Assembly: GCF_003013815.1 (NCBI RefSeq)
Contig: NZ_PRLH01000101.1
Span: 1-35,345 of the forward strand
Length of the DNA stretch: 35,345 nucleotides
Origin: Cyanothece sp. BG0011
Lineage (GTDB): Bacteria > Cyanobacteriota > Cyanobacteriia > Cyanobacteriales > Microcystaceae
Direction of reading: 5' to 3'
In this document: positions 23,536-32,521 of the stretch, piece by piece
Position numbering within the stretch: position 1 is the stretch's first letter
How the letters are laid out: each line of letters opens with the position of its first letter
The notes under the pieces: generated by a model
What the model was told of the DNA's origin: nothing
Seen by the model: the letters and a program-made list of their open reading frames with translations, nothing else
The model's database searches: none
Translations under genes and position numbers: made by a program

Positions 23536-23958
23536 TTAAAGCTTTTGATCAATGGCTTTTTTATAAACTTTTTGAATCGCTTTAATGACTTTATCAAAAG
23601 CTGATTTAGGAGAGTCTTGAGCAGGATCAAGTAATTGTAATTTAGTTAATAGTTGGGCTTCTTGCATTTGAATATCCCCATCACTATAAACCAAAGCACT
23701 TAAGGCTTCTAATAATTCTTGATAGTCCTTGGTGGTAGGATTATCTCCTAAATATTCTTCTAACCATTGATAACATTGAGTCGGCTGAACCGGTTTTAAT
23801 TCTGATAAAAGAGACTTGAGATCCACGTCGTCAGATAAGCCTTGAGTCTGAGCCATTCGTTTTAAATAGTCTCTTTCTTCTACCTGAATAATACCATCAA
23901 TCCAAGCTGCACCAATGAGAATTTTTAGCAGTTGTTTCTTTTGAGTTTGAGTATTCAT
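23536..23958 (-). CDS. TerB-like domain protein
   Basis: This 140-residue all-helical protein has two matching halves of the TerB fold: KILIGAAWIDGIIQVEERDYL at the N-terminus and LEALSALVYSDGDIQMQEAQ near residue 90. Each carries the D/E-rich DG.I...E motif. TerB-like proteins are linked to tellurite and stress responses and to metal binding, but most stand-alone cyanobacterial copies have no tested role. It lies downstream of rsmB on the same strand, with 69 nt between them. Confidence 0.8.
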   Translation of the reverse strand: MNTQTQKKQLLKILIGAAWIDGIIQVEERDYLKRMAQTQGLSDDVDLKSLLSELKPVQPTQCYQWLEEYLGDNPTTKDYQELLEALSALVYSDGDIQMQEAQLLTKLQLLDPAQDSPKSAFDKVIKAIQKVYKKAIDQKL

Positions 23959-24027
23959 TATTAATGACTCTCGTTATTTTTTCTCTATTTTTATGATGAA
24001 ATATTTTTGAGATTAATTGGTATTCTC

Positions 24028-25386
24028 TCAACCTTTCTTTAACTTCACCATAAAAAAACCGTCCATATGATGTTCATGGGGTAAGATTTCGATCCCTTTT
24101 GATGATGTCACAAAGGGGGAAAAAAGCCAATCAGTTGAAGGGGGTTCTCTATTCCACTGAGGATGATGGGTTAAAAAGGTTTCTATGATCTGTTGGTTTT
24201 CCGTTGGGTTGAGGGTACAAGTGGCATAAACTAGGGTTCCTTGGGGTTTGACCCATTGGGCTGCTTGGGTTAAAATTTCTTGTTGTAAACGAGATAATTC
24301 TTGAATGTTTTCAGGGGTCTGTCGCCAACGAATGTCCGGGTGTCGATGAAGGGTTCCTAACCCGGAACAAGGAACGTCTACTAAGACGCGATCGCCTTGA
24401 TTGATCAATTGGCTTAAATGACGACTATCTCCCACTCTGGTTTGAATAGAATTTAATTGTAAGCGTTGGGCGTTTTGTTGCACTTTTTTGAGACGGGATG
24501 GGGTGCGATCGCAAGCGATAATGGTCCCCTGATCCCCCATTAACTCAGCAATATGGGTGGTTTTTCCCCCTGGGGCTGCACAAGCATCAATAATGGTTTC
24601 TCCGGGTTGGGGATCAAGCAAATAACTCACCAGTTGCGCGCTACTGTCTTGTATGGTCCAATGGCCCTGCTCAAACCCCGGTAAGGTTTGTATCCTTCCT
24701 ATTTTCCCCTGTAGTCTCAAGGTAGCAGGAAAGGGAGGCAAAGGAGTGGCGTTAACCCCTGCTTCGCTGAGTTGGGTTTGTAGGGTTTCAAGGGTGGTTT
24801 TTAAGGGGTTAACCCGGATGTCAATGGTAGGGGTTTGATTAAACCAATGACAGAGTTTTTCGGTGGTTGCTTCTCCCCATTGGTGAACCCACATTGCGAT
24901 CATCCAGTCAGGAAAACTAGATTGAATGGCAATTTTTTCGATGGGGTTAGAGGGTAAGATGAGGGGATCTTGACTGTCTTCACTGCTGCGAATATATTGC
25001 CGTAAAATGCCGTTAACCACCCCTGAAAGTCGGTTAAGTTGATACGCTTTCGCTAGGTTAACACTGGTATTAACCGCAGCCGAGGGAGGAATATGATCGA
25101 GATATCTTAACTGATAGAGTCCAATATGAAGAATCCGCCGTAAGTCTGGGGGTTGTTGTTGTGCCTTTTTTTTTCCCAGTTGATCGATTAAGGTGTCTAA
25201 GGTGCGTTGATGTCGAATGATACCATAGACGAGTTCTGTGCATAAACTGCGATCGCTAGGATTAAGATCACTTTGATTTAATCCTCTATTTAAAGCAATA
25301 TCAGTATAACTATTGTTTCGATCAATTTCTCGTAAAATGTCTAAGGCAAGTTGACGGGCGTTAGGATTTTTTTTAGAAGGAGACAT
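24028..25386 (-). CDS. rsmB: 16S rRNA m5C967 methyltransferase RsmB
   Basis: This 452-residue SAM-dependent enzyme methylates C967 of 16S rRNA. The N-terminal NusB-like domain (ARQLALDILREIDRNNSY, LCTELVYGIIRHQRTLD) is followed by the methyltransferase domain with DACAAPGGKTTHIAELMG (SAM loop, near residue 268), VLVDVPCSGLGTLHRHPDIR (PCSG near 341) and VYATCTLNPTENQ (catalytic TC near 388). Both Cys residues of the m5C mechanism are present. The start MSPSKKNPNARQLALDIL fits the family. Confidence 0.95.
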   Translation of the reverse strand: MSPSKKNPNARQLALDILREIDRNNSYTDIALNRGLNQSDLNPSDRSLCTELVYGIIRHQRTLDTLIDQLGKKKAQQQPPDLRRILHIGLYQLRYLDHIPPSAAVNTSVNLAKAYQLNRLSGVVNGILRQYIRSSEDSQDPLILPSNPIEKIAIQSSFPDWMIAMWVHQWGEATTEKLCHWFNQTPTIDIRVNPLKTTLETLQTQLSEAGVNATPLPPFPATLRLQGKIGRIQTLPGFEQGHWTIQDSSAQLVSYLLDPQPGETIIDACAAPGGKTTHIAELMGDQGTIIACDRTPSRLKKVQQNAQRLQLNSIQTRVGDSRHLSQLINQGDRVLVDVPCSGLGTLHRHPDIRWRQTPENIQELSRLQQEILTQAAQWVKPQGTLVYATCTLNPTENQQIIETFLTHHPQWNREPPSTDWLFSPFVTSSKGIEILPHEHHMDGFFMVKLKKG

Positions 25387-25446
25387 CTATAAAATAGGGT
25401 TTTATTTAGTTTCTTGAATTGTGACCCAAAAATCAAGGTTTTAACT

Positions 25447-25718
25447 GACATCTTGCATCAGTACATAAAAACTAAATAATTATGAAAAAGTAGTCAATTT
25501 TGAATCAGTTACCATCAAAATGAAATACTTTTGCCTGTCTTGGTGAGCGTTCCCTTGCGCAGATGCGAAGGCGCGGGGTCTCACCGCTCTTGCCTACCCC
25601 CACACCCCCCACACCCCCCACACCCCCCTTTATAAGGGGGGCAGGGGGGGTTAGGGGCAGGGGGGGTTAGGGGCAGGGGGGGTTAGGGGCAGGGGGGATT
25701 ATCGAAGGTGCAAGATAT
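25447..25718 (+). repeat. dispersed element with TGCAAGAT ends, copy 2
   Basis: The first 149 nt (25447-25595) match the reverse complement of 30275-30423 with about two differences. The ends are GACATCTTGCA and TGCAAGATAT (25709-25718), imperfect terminal inverted repeats. The core includes GGTGAGCG...CGCGGGGTCTCACC, which can fold. Between core and right end, a C/G-run block has been added. No protein is encoded. With the short flanks it fills the 25387-25722 gap between rsmB and the GGDEF/EAL gene. Confidence 0.82.
25600..25700 (+). repeat. C-run/G-run block with 16-bp repeats
   Basis: C-runs with the unit CACACCCCCC lead into a hairpin CCCCCCTTTATAAGGGGGG near 25623-25641. Three 16-bp units beginning TTAGGGGCAGGGGGG start at 25651, 25667 and 25683. 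The G-rich strand has many runs of four or more G, the usual pattern for G-quadruplex formation. Confidence 0.8.
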
Positions 25719-25722
25719 GAGT

Positions 25723-28221
25723 TTAACGCCCAACGCCAAACTCGTGACGACTTTTAATGTCTTGCATCACCCAATGGGTTGCTTGTTCGTTAGTCATGGG
25801 TTTAGCAAAGAAAAACCCTTGCCCTAATTCACAATTTAAACCCTGTAATTGATTAAATTGTTCCCGTGTTTCAATTCCTTCTGCTACGACATTCATGCCT
25901 AAGGTATGGGCTAAGTTAATAATCATGGGAACGATTGATTTATCAGAAATGCCCAATTGACTAATAAAAGAACGATCAATTTTTAAGGTATCAATGGGAA
26001 ATTCATGTAACCGACTCAACGATGAATAACCGGTGCCAAAATCGTCAATACATAATCCTAATCCTAAGTTTTTTAATTGTTTGACTCTTTGGTTTTCATT
26101 CTGAGCAGTTTCTAACAAGCAGGTTTCCGTAATTTCTAATTTTAATTGGCTTCCTTCAATGCCAGTGCTTTCTAACAATTGATTCAGTCTATCATCCCAT
26201 TTTTCTTGTTTTAGTTGTTGGGCTGAGACATTAACATTAATGACCAATTGTCCCGCTTTTGTGTTTAAATTTTGCCATGTTTGTAATTGATAGCAAGCTT
26301 GTTCTAATACCCACCATCCCAGAGAATTAATTAATCCAGTTTCTTCAGCAATGGGAATAAATTCCACAGGGGAAATATTTCCTTTCACGGGATGTTGCCA
26401 TCTCACTAAGGCTTCAAACCCCCTTAAATAACCTGTATTTAATTCAACAATAGGCTGGTAAGATAGGGAGAGTTTTTGGTTTTTAATGGCTTGTCTTAGG
26501 TCAGTTTCTAGTTGAATACGAGTTAAAGCGTCTGCTTTGATTTTAGGATTAAAGATGGCATAATTTTCTTTGCCTTGTGTTTTGGCTCGATACATGGCTA
26601 ACTGGGCATCTCTAACCATGATTTCAGGTTTTTGATAGTTGATTTTGTTGAAGTTAATCCCTATATAGCCTCGAACAAATACTTGATTATTGTTGATTTC
26701 AAAGGGAAAATGAATAATGTTTAAAATTCTTTTGGCAATTAAAATAATTTCTCGTGCTGATTGATTTTGCACTAACAAAATAAATTCATCTTCTCCTAAT
26801 CTGGCTAGGATATCTTCTGTTCTTAATTTATTTTGCAAGCGTTTGGTTATTTGAATGATTAGGTCATCATCTTGGGTAATATTTAAACTTTCATGTAACA
26901 GGTGAAGGTTATCTAAATGGATAAGAATGACAGCTAAGGAGTGACTATGATTCTCTAATAAAATGGTTTCTAACTGTTGATAAAACCATTGACGATTGGG
27001 TAAATAAGTAACCCTATCTCTTAAATTATTATTGGCTAACTCCTCTTCTTTCTGAAGATTATTTTCAATTTTGTGGGCAGTTCCTTGATAATAAAGAACG
27101 TCTCCATACTGATCATAAATTGCCCAAATGGTTTCTTCAATCTCAATCATTTCTCCCTGTTTACAATAGATTTGAGAGTGAAAGTTGAGAATCTCTCCAT
27201 CGGTTCTTAAACTGTTTAAAATACTATCCTGGTTTTGTGCCTCAACATAAAATTGATTAGCTCGATCATGAATCTTATCTAATAATTCTTGAGGACTATC
27301 GTAACCATATAGTTGGGCTAAAGCCGCATTAACATCTAAAAAATAACCGTCAGAACTGAGTTTAAAAATTCCCTGATTACTCTTTTCAAAAATCTTATAA
27401 TATTGTCGTTCTGCTTGAATTAAAGCTTCTTCTATTTGCTTACGTTTTGTAATATCACGAGACGTTGCTAATATCTCTTTTATGTCTCCCGTTTGTGGAT
27501 GAATGATTCCTTTGCCAATGGTTTCTATCCATAGATAATGGCCATCTTTATGACTCATACGATAAGTCACTGTAGCTAAGGATTTCTTTTGTTGTAATTC
27601 TTGATAAAATTGTTTAATTAAAGGTTGATCTTGAGGATGACAAAATGAAGCAATGGATCGACTAATTAACTCCTGGGGATAATAACCTAATAACTGATGA
27701 GAAACTTGAGAAACGTATTGATAAATTCCCTCTGGGGTGTGAGTTGTGACTAAATCTGGTAAGTTATCTAAAATGAAGGTATGAGGTTGTTGATGACTTT
27801 TAAACTGTTCTTGATTTCGCTTTTGTTGGGTGACTTCACGGGTAAGACAAAAAATCTCTTCAATCTCTCCTGTCTCTTGATTAGGAATCACTTTGGCTGA
27901 GGTTTCTAACCAGATATAATGTCCCCCATGATGACGCATACGATAAGTGATCGAATTAATATTCCATTGCTTTTTTAGTTTGTCATAAAATTGTCTAATT
28001 AAGTCGCAATCTTCAGGATGACATAAAACCTCTGCTGATTGTCCAATAAAATTGTGAATATCATACCCTAATAAAGACTTACAAGAGGGAGAAATATATA
28101 AATAGATACCTTCTCCCGTATGAAAACTGATTAAATCTGTTAAATGATCTAAACTTGTCTGATCATACTTCTCCCCTTTCTCAGAAACTGGTTCCCTTCT
28201 ATTTTCTTGACTGTTATCCAT
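25723..28221 (-). CDS. PAS-PAS-PAS-GGDEF-EAL cyclic-di-GMP signalling protein
   Basis: This 832-residue soluble protein has PAS1 (GIYLYISPSCKSLLGYD), PAS2 (GIYQYVSQVSHQLLGYY) and PAS3 (GIFKLSSDGYFLDVNAAL). A GGDEF domain has the signature reading RLGEDEFILLV (GEDEF), followed by an EAL domain with GFEALVRWQHP, NVNVSAQQL, CIDDFGTGYSSLSRL, LKIDRSFI and VVAEGIET. The EAL metal and catalytic residues look complete, so phosphodiesterase activity is likely. The altered GGDEF motif may be inactive or regulatory. PAS1 and PAS2 are close copies of each other, including HPxDxxLIxQFY, and look like an internal duplication. There is no membrane segment. Confidence 0.92.
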   Translation of the reverse strand: MDNSQENRREPVSEKGEKYDQTSLDHLTDLISFHTGEGIYLYISPSCKSLLGYDIHNFIGQSAEVLCHPEDCDLIRQFYDKLKKQWNINSITYRMRHHGGHYIWLETSAKVIPNQETGEIEEIFCLTREVTQQKRNQEQFKSHQQPHTFILDNLPDLVTTHTPEGIYQYVSQVSHQLLGYYPQELISRSIASFCHPQDQPLIKQFYQELQQKKSLATVTYRMSHKDGHYLWIETIGKGIIHPQTGDIKEILATSRDITKRKQIEEALIQAERQYYKIFEKSNQGIFKLSSDGYFLDVNAALAQLYGYDSPQELLDKIHDRANQFYVEAQNQDSILNSLRTDGEILNFHSQIYCKQGEMIEIEETIWAIYDQYGDVLYYQGTAHKIENNLQKEEELANNNLRDRVTYLPNRQWFYQQLETILLENHSHSLAVILIHLDNLHLLHESLNITQDDDLIIQITKRLQNKLRTEDILARLGEDEFILLVQNQSAREIILIAKRILNIIHFPFEINNNQVFVRGYIGINFNKINYQKPEIMVRDAQLAMYRAKTQGKENYAIFNPKIKADALTRIQLETDLRQAIKNQKLSLSYQPIVELNTGYLRGFEALVRWQHPVKGNISPVEFIPIAEETGLINSLGWWVLEQACYQLQTWQNLNTKAGQLVINVNVSAQQLKQEKWDDRLNQLLESTGIEGSQLKLEITETCLLETAQNENQRVKQLKNLGLGLCIDDFGTGYSSLSRLHEFPIDTLKIDRSFISQLGISDKSIVPMIINLAHTLGMNVVAEGIETREQFNQLQGLNCELGQGFFFAKPMTNEQATHWVMQDIKSRHEFGVGR

Positions 28222-28518
28222 AATTTTTGATCGACTATTTCTGGTTAATACGGTGGATGATGACCATAGGAAATCTTGAAAGAGGGAATTAAGTCTAAAT
28301 CTAAATGATTGTTATCTGTGAAATCTGATCTATAGGCTAACATAACTCATGGATTTTCTGTGGTCAGCAGGATGACTTTTTGTGTAAAGATTAGTTTGAT
28401 AATATGTAACTGTTTTTAATCATTCTTTGTGAATCTTAATGTTGTTTTTAGGTAAAAGTTATCAAAAATAAGCAACGATGAAAAAATAATTGATCTTCAA
28501 TGAGGAGTTAAATCAATT

Positions 28519-29235
28519 TTGCTCAAAAAAGAGACAGGAACTTTATACGGGGTGAGTGTAGGAACCGGTGATCCAGAATTAATTACCGTCAAAGGACAAC
28601 GGTTATTACAAGAAACTTCTGTCATTGCTTTTCCTCTGGGGGTGAAGGGTAAACCCGGTTTAGCTGAAACAATTATTGACCCTTGGATCAGGCCACAGCA
28701 AAAAAAATTACCCCTTCATTTTCCCTATCTTCAAGATGAACAGCAGTTACAACAAGCTTGGAAAGCAGCCGCCGCAACGGTATGGGACTATCTTGATCAA
28801 GGACTTGATGTGGCTTTTGCTTGTGAAGGAGATGTCAGTTTTTATAGTACCTTCACCTATCTGGCCCAAACCCTCAGAAAAAATTATCCTAGTGTCACGA
28901 TACAAACCATTCCGGGGGTTTCTTCTCCTATGTCTGCTGCTTCGGTATTAGGGATACCCTTAACCCTGGGTTCTCAAAATTTAGCCATTATCCCTGCTTT
29001 GTATCATCGGGATGAACTCGATCAAGTGTTGAGTTGGGCCGATGTCATTGTTTTATTAAAAGTGAGTTCCGTTTATTCTCAGGTTTGGGAGAAACTAGAA
29101 CAGTTAAACTTATTGGATCATGCTTTTATTGTAGAACGGGCGAACCAACCGGAAGAAAAAATTTATCGAAACCTCAGTGATCACCCACATTTAAACCTTT
29201 CCTATTTTTCTGTGATGATTATCCGTCAAAAATAA
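28519..29235 (+). CDS. cobI: precorrin-2 C20-methyltransferase
   Basis: This 238-residue SAM-dependent tetrapyrrole methylase of the cobalamin pathway (CobI/CbiL) adds the C20 methyl to precorrin-2. Motifs are TLYGVSVGTGDPELITVKG (the N-terminal SAM loop), VAFACEGDVSFYSTFTYL (GDxxFYS motif near residue 97) and TIPGVSSPMSAASVLGIPL. The start is TTG at 28519, preceded by TGAGGAGT at 28501-28508. The length matches the family. Other cob genes are not adjacent, and I see no cobalamin riboswitch in the 297 nt upstream. It appears monocistronic. Confidence 0.93.
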   Translation: MLKKETGTLYGVSVGTGDPELITVKGQRLLQETSVIAFPLGVKGKPGLAETIIDPWIRPQQKKLPLHFPYLQDEQQLQQAWKAAAATVWDYLDQGLDVAFACEGDVSFYSTFTYLAQTLRKNYPSVTIQTIPGVSSPMSAASVLGIPLTLGSQNLAIIPALYHRDELDQVLSWADVIVLLKVSSVYSQVWEKLEQLNLLDHAFIVERANQPEEKIYRNLSDHPHLNLSYFSVMIIRQK

Positions 29236-29423
29236 TAACGGGTTTCTGATCACGGGTGACTGCTCAATTAACATTTTTTAACATCCTGTAAACCTTGATA
29301 TAACGGGGCTTCAAACTTAAAAAACTAAAATGTATTCTTTGTTACAGCAGAAAATAACTTTATTATTAGTGGAAATTAGACTATAGTAAGAAGTAAGCCT
29401 TCCTAGTCACTTGGTAAATTTCT

Positions 29424-29678
29424 ATGAGTCCTATTACCCTAACGTCCCCTTCTCCTTCAGCCCCTTCTACCACTTACACTATCAGTATGATTAAAGACGA
29501 AGTCCGTCATCTAGTCGAGATGGGTATCGTTAGTCGTCAGCAACCTCTTTATGTTCTTTGTGAGTTTATTCCTCCCCGCGAGTGGGTGTGTGTCGAAACG
29601 GAATTAGAAAGATGTGAATATTTATTACGGGATCAAATTGGAGACCTGATGGCTTGTGAAAGTTGGGAAAGTGATTAA
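29424..29678 (+). CDS. DUF4327 family protein, copy 1
   Basis: This 84-residue cyanobacterial protein has a Ser/Pro/Thr-rich start and a conserved body: IKDEVRHLVEMGIVSRQQPL, LCEFIPPREWVCVETELER, then YLLRDQIGDLMACESW. It matches DUF4327, a family of small proteins restricted largely to cyanobacteria, with no known function. A second copy lies 306 nt downstream on the same strand. The shared core between them covers about 60 residues and makes a tandem duplication likely. Confidence 0.85.
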   Translation: MSPITLTSPSPSAPSTTYTISMIKDEVRHLVEMGIVSRQQPLYVLCEFIPPREWVCVETELERCEYLLRDQIGDLMACESWESD

Positions 29679-29782
29679 TTTTTTATTGTACCATTATTTT
29701 AATTTCCTTAACAAGTTCGATTGTTCTAGTAGTCACCAAAGTTTATCTTGTTGTCAATAAACCTTTTTGAATATCCTCTTTG

Positions 29783-29806
29783 AGTCCTAGTCCCCCGATT
29801 AGGACT
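29783..29806 (+). terminator. hairpin between the DUF4327 paralogues
   Basis: AGTCCTA at 29783-29789 pairs with TAGGACT at 29800-29806 around GTCCCCCGAT, followed by TAAATTTTG. It is a weak terminator candidate after copy 1. I see no other gene in 29679-29984; it probably also holds the promoter of copy 2. Confidence 0.45.
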
Positions 29807-29984
29807 TAAATTTTGATTATATCAAAAGGAATAATTCTAAAGGAAAATGGAATTTTTAGCACTTACTGACATAATTGGAGAGAAAATGTAATCAAGAATA
29901 CAAAAAGACTTTGCAGCTTTTCCTTGTACGTTCGATCATTTTAAGAGTCAGGGTCTTGATTTTAACTGGTTTGGTGTTCTACTT

Positions 29985-30227
29985 ATGAATCTTTCCACAG
30001 AATTTCCTGTTAGTTTTTCCCACTATTCTATCGATTTTATACAACAAGAAGCCCGTCATTTAGTGGATCGGGGTTTAATTAGCCGTCAACAGCCGATTTC
30101 TAGTTTATGCGATTATATTCCCCCTCGGGAATGGATCTGGGTTGAACACGAACTGGCCAAATTTGAGTATTTATTACGCGATCGCATCAGTGATCTCATT
30201 TGTTGTGAAACTTGGTCTAATGACTAA
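29985..30227 (+). CDS. DUF4327 family protein, copy 2
   Basis: This 80-residue paralogue of the upstream gene has IQQEARHLVDRGLISRQQPI, LCDYIPPREWIWVEHELAK, YLLRDRISDLICCETW and the same acidic end (SND). The N-terminus differs. The stop codon is followed 5 nt later by copy 3 of the dispersed TGCAAGAT-ended element. Function is unknown; small size and conservation suggest a binding or regulatory role. Confidence 0.85.
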   Translation: MNLSTEFPVSFSHYSIDFIQQEARHLVDRGLISRQQPISSLCDYIPPREWIWVEHELAKFEYLLRDRISDLICCETWSND

Positions 30228-30231
30228 ACTC

Positions 30232-30423
30232 ATATCTTGCAGCTTCGCTTAAACTAGCTAGTTTAGGAGGCAAGAGGCAAGAGCGGTGAGACCCCGCGCC
30301 TTCGCATCTGCGCAAGGGAACGCTCACCAAGACAGGCAAAAGTATTTCATTTTGATGCTAACTTATTCAAAATTGACTACTTTTTCATAATTATTTAGTT
30401 TTTATGTACTGATGCAAGATGTC
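30232..30423 (-). repeat. dispersed element with TGCAAGAT ends, copy 3 (inverted)
   Basis: Ends are ATATCTTGCA (30232-30241) and TGCAAGATGTC (30413-30423). Its 149 nt from 30275 to 30423 match copy 2 in the opposite orientation, and the other end keeps AAACTAGCTAG as in copy 1. At 192 bp it is the simplest complete copy. It lies between the second DUF4327 gene and the phasin-like gene. Confidence 0.82.
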
Positions 30424-30464
30424 AGTAAACAATAAAATGGTCTTAAACTTTCATTTTCAGAGGT

Positions 30465-30827
30465 TTAAGGCTTTTTTTTCTCTCTTAAGTATTCAAGTTC
30501 TTGTCTGAGGGTAATAATTTTTTCAGTGAGTTGTTGAATTTCTTGGTCAACATTAGCTTTCGTGTGGGTTGAAGACGCAGATCCTGGGGGATTTTTCGAG
30601 GATGATTGTTGTTTTAACCATTGATCGAGGAATTCACGGGCTTCTTGTTCAGTTATTTCCCCTTTTCTTGCCCATTCTTCGATTTTTTCCCTAATCTCTT
30701 GTTGCAGTTCCGATAAAGTTTGATTCCGTTTTTGGGCATCTTGGAGGGTTTCTAACACAGAAGCGGTGAAACCGACTCCCACTCGAAAAGATTGTTGTAG
30801 AAGTTGAAAGATAGTATCGGTATTCAT
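30465..30827 (-). CDS. phasin-like coiled-coil protein
   Basis: This 120-residue protein has an amphipathic N-terminal helix (IFQLLQQSFRVGVGFTASVL), a helical segment KIEEWARKGEITEQEAREFL, a Ser/Pro/Gly-rich linker (SSSKNPPGSASS), and a C-terminal coiled coil (QQLTEKIITLRQELEYLREK). The pattern, especially the line E.W..KGE.TE.EA, is that of small cyanobacterial phasin-like or PHA-granule-associated proteins. No polyhydroxyalkanoate gene is nearby. The assignment rests on overall shape and one motif and is moderate. It lies 53 nt downstream of the DGQHR gene on the same strand and could be co-transcribed. Confidence 0.55.
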   Translation of the reverse strand: MNTDTIFQLLQQSFRVGVGFTASVLETLQDAQKRNQTLSELQQEIREKIEEWARKGEITEQEAREFLDQWLKQQSSSKNPPGSASSTHTKANVDQEIQQLTEKIITLRQELEYLREKKKP

Positions 30828-30880
30828 ATTAAAGCAACATTATTATATATTATTTATCAGACATCATGACACAATGACCC

Positions 30881-32494
30881 TTAACTATCAACTAAAATGT
30901 TAGGTAAACCGACATTTTTAGGGTTGACAAAGTTTCCCTTAAAATCAATGGTTTTTTCTTCATTGGTCGCCGCATCTTTAATGGTTCTAGCTTCAGCTAA
31001 AGCCCGACGAAGTTCGGCCTTTTCTAAGTTATCTTTTACCCCACCCAATAAGTAAATTAATAAACGACTAGCTAATTTTTTACCTGATACTTGAATGCGT
31101 TTTTTCATCGGATCATAAAGTACACCATACCAAATAGATTGGGAGGTATCCATATAACTAAAACCGCCAATTTCATCAAAATAAATAAGTTTTTTTATAA
31201 GACTTTCTAGCTCAAAATTTTTACTAAATACTAAAAATCCTAAGGCTTGGGCTAAGGCAATTTGTCCCACAGGACGAAATAAAAAATTTCCTTCTCCTCC
31301 TCCTTTTTCATGGTTAAAACGTCTTAATTCATAGGTTTTAACCCCATGTTCTAATTGTCGATAACTCGGTAAATTTGCTAAGCCATCGAACAATTCAGAT
31401 AAAGAATTTAAGCCTTCTTCTATTTCTTCATCGTCGGGACGTAAAGAGATCAAATTCTTTTTGTCCTTACTTTTCCAATGAGGAAATTGATAGTTTAAAT
31501 AGCCCTCTGTCATATCTTGTAGTGCTTGTAATGTGGTTAAAACAGTGGATTTATTAGCAATAGTTGCACTATCCCAATTGACCCGAGAATTCCAGTCTTT
31601 TTCCTCTCGATCTTTTAACAGTGGATGGGTGATAGCGAGTCGTCTAGAAACAATAGCAAAGCCATCATCTTCGTTCAATAAAACTAACTGTCCCTTGCTT
31701 AAAGAAATGGCCATACGGTTAACATGAACGAATACGGATCTTACCCGTCTTCTTGCTTCTTCATAGGTTTCTCCTTTGATGACTGCGGGGATAATTTCAA
31801 TGCCGATCTTTTCTTTGGCTAAACTTTGTAAAGCAATGGGATCGAGCTCATATTCTTCTATTAATTCATCAAGGGTAATAGGGGTTCCTGTTGCTTTTTT
31901 TACCTTATTATAAACCTCTAATTTTCCTGTTTTTAATAACTCCATTAACCCTTGTATCCCCATTAGTCGATGTTGTCCATCTAGGGCAAAAATTGAATAG
32001 TTTTCTCCAATATTTAACAAACCGACACTATCATTCTTATCTAAAGATAGAAACTCATCTACACTGACTTTTGCACGGTTATTTATATCCCATTCTCCTG
32101 CATCAGGATTATTGACCCAATTTTGACTAATAACCACTAAAATAGGGGGGAATTTATGATTATTTAGAACCGCTAAATATTGGGCTAAATGTGCTTGTCT
32201 TGACCAATCTAAAGGGCGTTGTTGTAATTCTTCTACGGTTTCAGAATCACGGATAATATTGTTGCTTTTGGGGTCATATTTACGGCGAAATAAGGGTAAT
32301 TGTAAGGCAAAATGCACCCGACTGGCTAACCATTCTAAAGAGACTGATCCTAGATAACTTTGCGTAGTTCCCATCTGGGTTTTCTGCACAAAAAGCTGAT
32401 CTTGACGGGATAAATACCGTTCTAATAATAAAGCAAGTGCCTGTTTTTCTTCGCTTTCTTGTTGTTGCAGTTGTTTCGTAATATCTTGATCCAT
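30881..32494 (-). CDS. DGQHR-domain protein, DndB-like (537 residues)
   Basis: This is a large member of the DndB/DGQHR family. The motif FALDGQHRLMGIQGL lies near residue 170. N-terminal SYLGSVSLEWLASRVHFALQ and PPILVVISQNWV, and the later VFVHVNRMAISLSKGQLVLL (usual form: F.D.NR.A...S), match the family core. Residues 350-537 are an added C-terminal part not found in small DndB. DndB-type proteins act with or regulate the Dnd phosphorothioation genes. This gene is transcribed away from dndB, with 353 nt between them. Whether it belongs to the sulfur modification pathway or to a linked defence component is not determined by sequence. Confidence 0.75.
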   Translation of the reverse strand: MDQDITKQLQQQESEEKQALALLLERYLSRQDQLFVQKTQMGTTQSYLGSVSLEWLASRVHFALQLPLFRRKYDPKSNNIIRDSETVEELQQRPLDWSRQAHLAQYLAVLNNHKFPPILVVISQNWVNNPDAGEWDINNRAKVSVDEFLSLDKNDSVGLLNIGENYSIFALDGQHRLMGIQGLMELLKTGKLEVYNKVKKATGTPITLDELIEEYELDPIALQSLAKEKIGIEIIPAVIKGETYEEARRRVRSVFVHVNRMAISLSKGQLVLLNEDDGFAIVSRRLAITHPLLKDREEKDWNSRVNWDSATIANKSTVLTTLQALQDMTEGYLNYQFPHWKSKDKKNLISLRPDDEEIEEGLNSLSELFDGLANLPSYRQLEHGVKTYELRRFNHEKGGGEGNFLFRPVGQIALAQALGFLVFSKNFELESLIKKLIYFDEIGGFSYMDTSQSIWYGVLYDPMKKRIQVSGKKLASRLLIYLLGGVKDNLEKAELRRALAEARTIKDAATNEEKTIDFKGNFVNPKNVGLPNILVDS

Positions 32495-32521
32495 ATTAAT
32501 TATTTAACTATGTTCTTTTCG

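Noticed and set aside
28222-28518. Cobalamin riboswitch before cobI
   Set aside because: I looked for the B12-box and the usual paired core and found neither; only an SD sequence before a TTG start is clear.
29838-29892. Tiny frame MEFLALTDIIGEKM near 29847
   Set aside because: Only 14 codons, no conservation that can be judged from one sequence; left as intergenic.
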